Source of the DNA: an uncultured Methylococcaceae bacterium
GTDB taxonomy: Bacteria > Pseudomonadota > Gammaproteobacteria > Methylococcales > Methylomonadaceae
DNA length: 5,704 nucleotides
Direction of reading: 5' to 3'
Assembly (NCBI GenBank): GCA_903903365.1
Contig: CAIUYS010000378.1
Span: forward strand, 1 to 5,704
Positions within the stretch are counted from its first letter, which is position 1; each line of letters begins with the position of its first letter. Made by a program: the position numbers and the translations under genes. The notes under the pieces are model-generated. The model saw only the letters and a list, made by a program, of their open reading frames with translations, was not told the origin of the DNA and made no database searches. Below are positions 4,865 to 5,704 of the stretch, one piece after another.

Positions 4865-5704
4865 TTATGCACCAAATGACTGATCCAGCAAAGCGTTATC
4901 CAGCTTTCCGGCACGGAAACTTTTACCTGAATCAACCGCCGTTACAATGACACTGGCCGGGCTAAACAACAGGGCGTCGATTTTAAAAAAGTCGTAACCA
5001 TAGTGTTTAAATATTTCCGCAAACGGTTTGCCATAATCTTTAGAGGTTGAACTGGGCATTTCATTGGCTAATTTTTCTGCCGCTTCATCGCTGCCTTTAA
5101 CAAACAAATGCACTTGGCCGGCAAACAAAATGGCATCATTGGTACGTCCCATGGCTTTAACAAAGTTGGGGTGTGGAGGACAAATCGGTGCACTGCCGCT
5201 ACCGTCGATAATGTTTTCCAAAGGAAAATGCAAGGCATGTGCCTTGTGAATAGCCACTTCCAGCACGCGTGCCACGACTTGTACACCGCCCGCCAGACTA
5301 CTGGTCGGTGTCACAATAATGGTCAGTTTTGACGGATCAATGTTACACGCTGCCGCCACTTTTTCAATAATGGCCAGCGGAGGAAGTGCATCATTCTCAA
5401 TCACCAACACGGTAGCATCGGCGGTATCCAAATAATCCAATTCTTTATAGAGTTCTTCAACAGGCTCTTGCTTGCCGTCTCTTAGCTTGGTGGCCATGGC
5501 TCGTGCAGGGCCTGAACCCAGTGCGTAATATTTCTCATGTGATAAACTCCAGCCGGCATACTGACTGCCAAGACAACCCAAGACCGGATTACCGGTATGG
5601 ACAGTTACGGACAATGGCCAGTTATTGGTATAAGTACTGTGGTTAATCGTGACGGTGCCCATGCCACCCAGACAAATTTCAGCAATAATACGACCGGCTT
5701 CCAA
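4865..5704 (-). CDS. mch: Methenyltetrahydromethanopterin cyclohydrolase, 5' end missing
   Basis: Mch hydrolyses 5,10-methenyl-H4MPT to 5-formyl-H4MPT in the cytoplasm, between methylene-H4MPT dehydrogenase and the formyltransferase/hydrolase complex. The frame is open to the right edge, giving 279 residues and a TAA stop. The family is usually about 320 long, so roughly 40 N-terminal residues lie outside. The first codon seen, TTG, is an internal Leu of the conserved LEAGRIIAEICLGGMGTV, not a start. Other diagnostic segments are VLGCLGSQYAGWSL, YYALGSGPARAMA, SSLAGGVQVVARVLEVA, GSGSAPICPPHPNF, AMGRTNDAILFAGQVHLFV, and DYGKPFAEIFKHYGYDF with IDALLFSPASV near the C-terminus. It is the first visible gene of the mch-DUF3147-orf5-orf7 operon. 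Confidence 0.97.
   Translation of the reverse strand: MEAGRIIAEICLGGMGTVTINHSTYTNNWPLSVTVHTGNPVLGCLGSQYAGWSLSHEKYYALGSGPARAMATKLRDGKQEPVEELYKELDYLDTADATVLVIENDALPPLAIIEKVAAACNIDPSKLTIIVTPTSSLAGGVQVVARVLEVAIHKAHALHFPLENIIDGSGSAPICPPHPNFVKAMGRTNDAILFAGQVHLFVKGSDEAAEKLANEMPSSTSKDYGKPFAEIFKHYGYDFFKIDALLFSPASVIVTAVDSGKSFRAGKLDNALLDQSFGA

Noticed and set aside
5231..5246. Inverted repeat CAAGGCA-TG-TGCCTTG within mch
   Set aside because: It lies in codons for a conserved region, has no T-tract and is short enough to be chance.
5064..5332. Open frames at 5064-5249 and 5108-5332 (plus) and 5068-5286 (minus)
   Set aside because: All are other-frame readings of mch with no family features.
5702..5704. 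TTG at the right edge as the start of mch
   Set aside because: It encodes an internal Leu of the conserved LEAGRIIAEIC segment; Mch proteins carry about 40 more residues upstream, so the gene is simply cut by the window.

Overview
The window is part of the tetrahydromethanopterin (H4MPT)/methylofuran-linked one-carbon island of a methylotrophic bacterium. The formaldehyde-activating enzyme Fae, methenyl-H4MPT cyclohydrolase Mch and the conserved accessory genes known in Methylobacterium extorquens as orf5, orf7 and orf17 are all present. The Fae sequence, the moderate GC content and the gene order suggest a gammaproteobacterial methanotroph (Methylococcales, Methylobacter/Methylomonas-like). 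That placement is inference from recognition, not from a search.

Layout, read along the minus strand from the right edge. mch (5' end cut by the window) is followed after 12 bp by a small four-helix membrane protein gene (DUF3147 type). Two bp later comes the RimK-like ATP-grasp gene orf5, which overlaps the CitG-like gene orf7 by an ATGA. A 70-bp gap with a possible promoter leads to fae, whose codon use looks adapted to very high expression. Downstream of fae are a 16-bp perfect palindrome and a strong bidirectional terminator. That terminator is shared with a convergent plus-strand gene for a HisA/HisF-like TIM barrel (1389-2066). Only about 40 bp separates the start of that gene from the divergent minus-strand pair mfnD/orf17 (ATP-grasp tyramine/tyrosine-glutamate ligase type) and mfnF (ASKHA/hydantoinase-like). 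The last two overlap by 14 bp, and mfnF runs off the left edge.

How the genes fit together. Fae condenses formaldehyde with (dephospho-)H4MPT. After oxidation to methenyl-H4MPT (the dehydrogenase gene is not in the window), Mch hydrolyses it to 5-formyl-H4MPT. The formyl group is then passed to methylofuran in the formyltransferase/hydrolase complex. MfnD and MfnF homologues build methylofuran. Orf5, Orf7, the HisA-like protein and the DUF3147 protein are the uncharacterised part and probably act in cofactor biosynthesis or handling.

The window is almost wholly coding, with no gene-free stretch over 300 bp. No RNA genes, mobile elements or CRISPR arrays were seen. The main open questions are the real reactions of the two ATP-grasp ligases, the CitG-like protein, the HisA-like barrel (which lacks part of the HisA catalytic signature) and the membrane protein.
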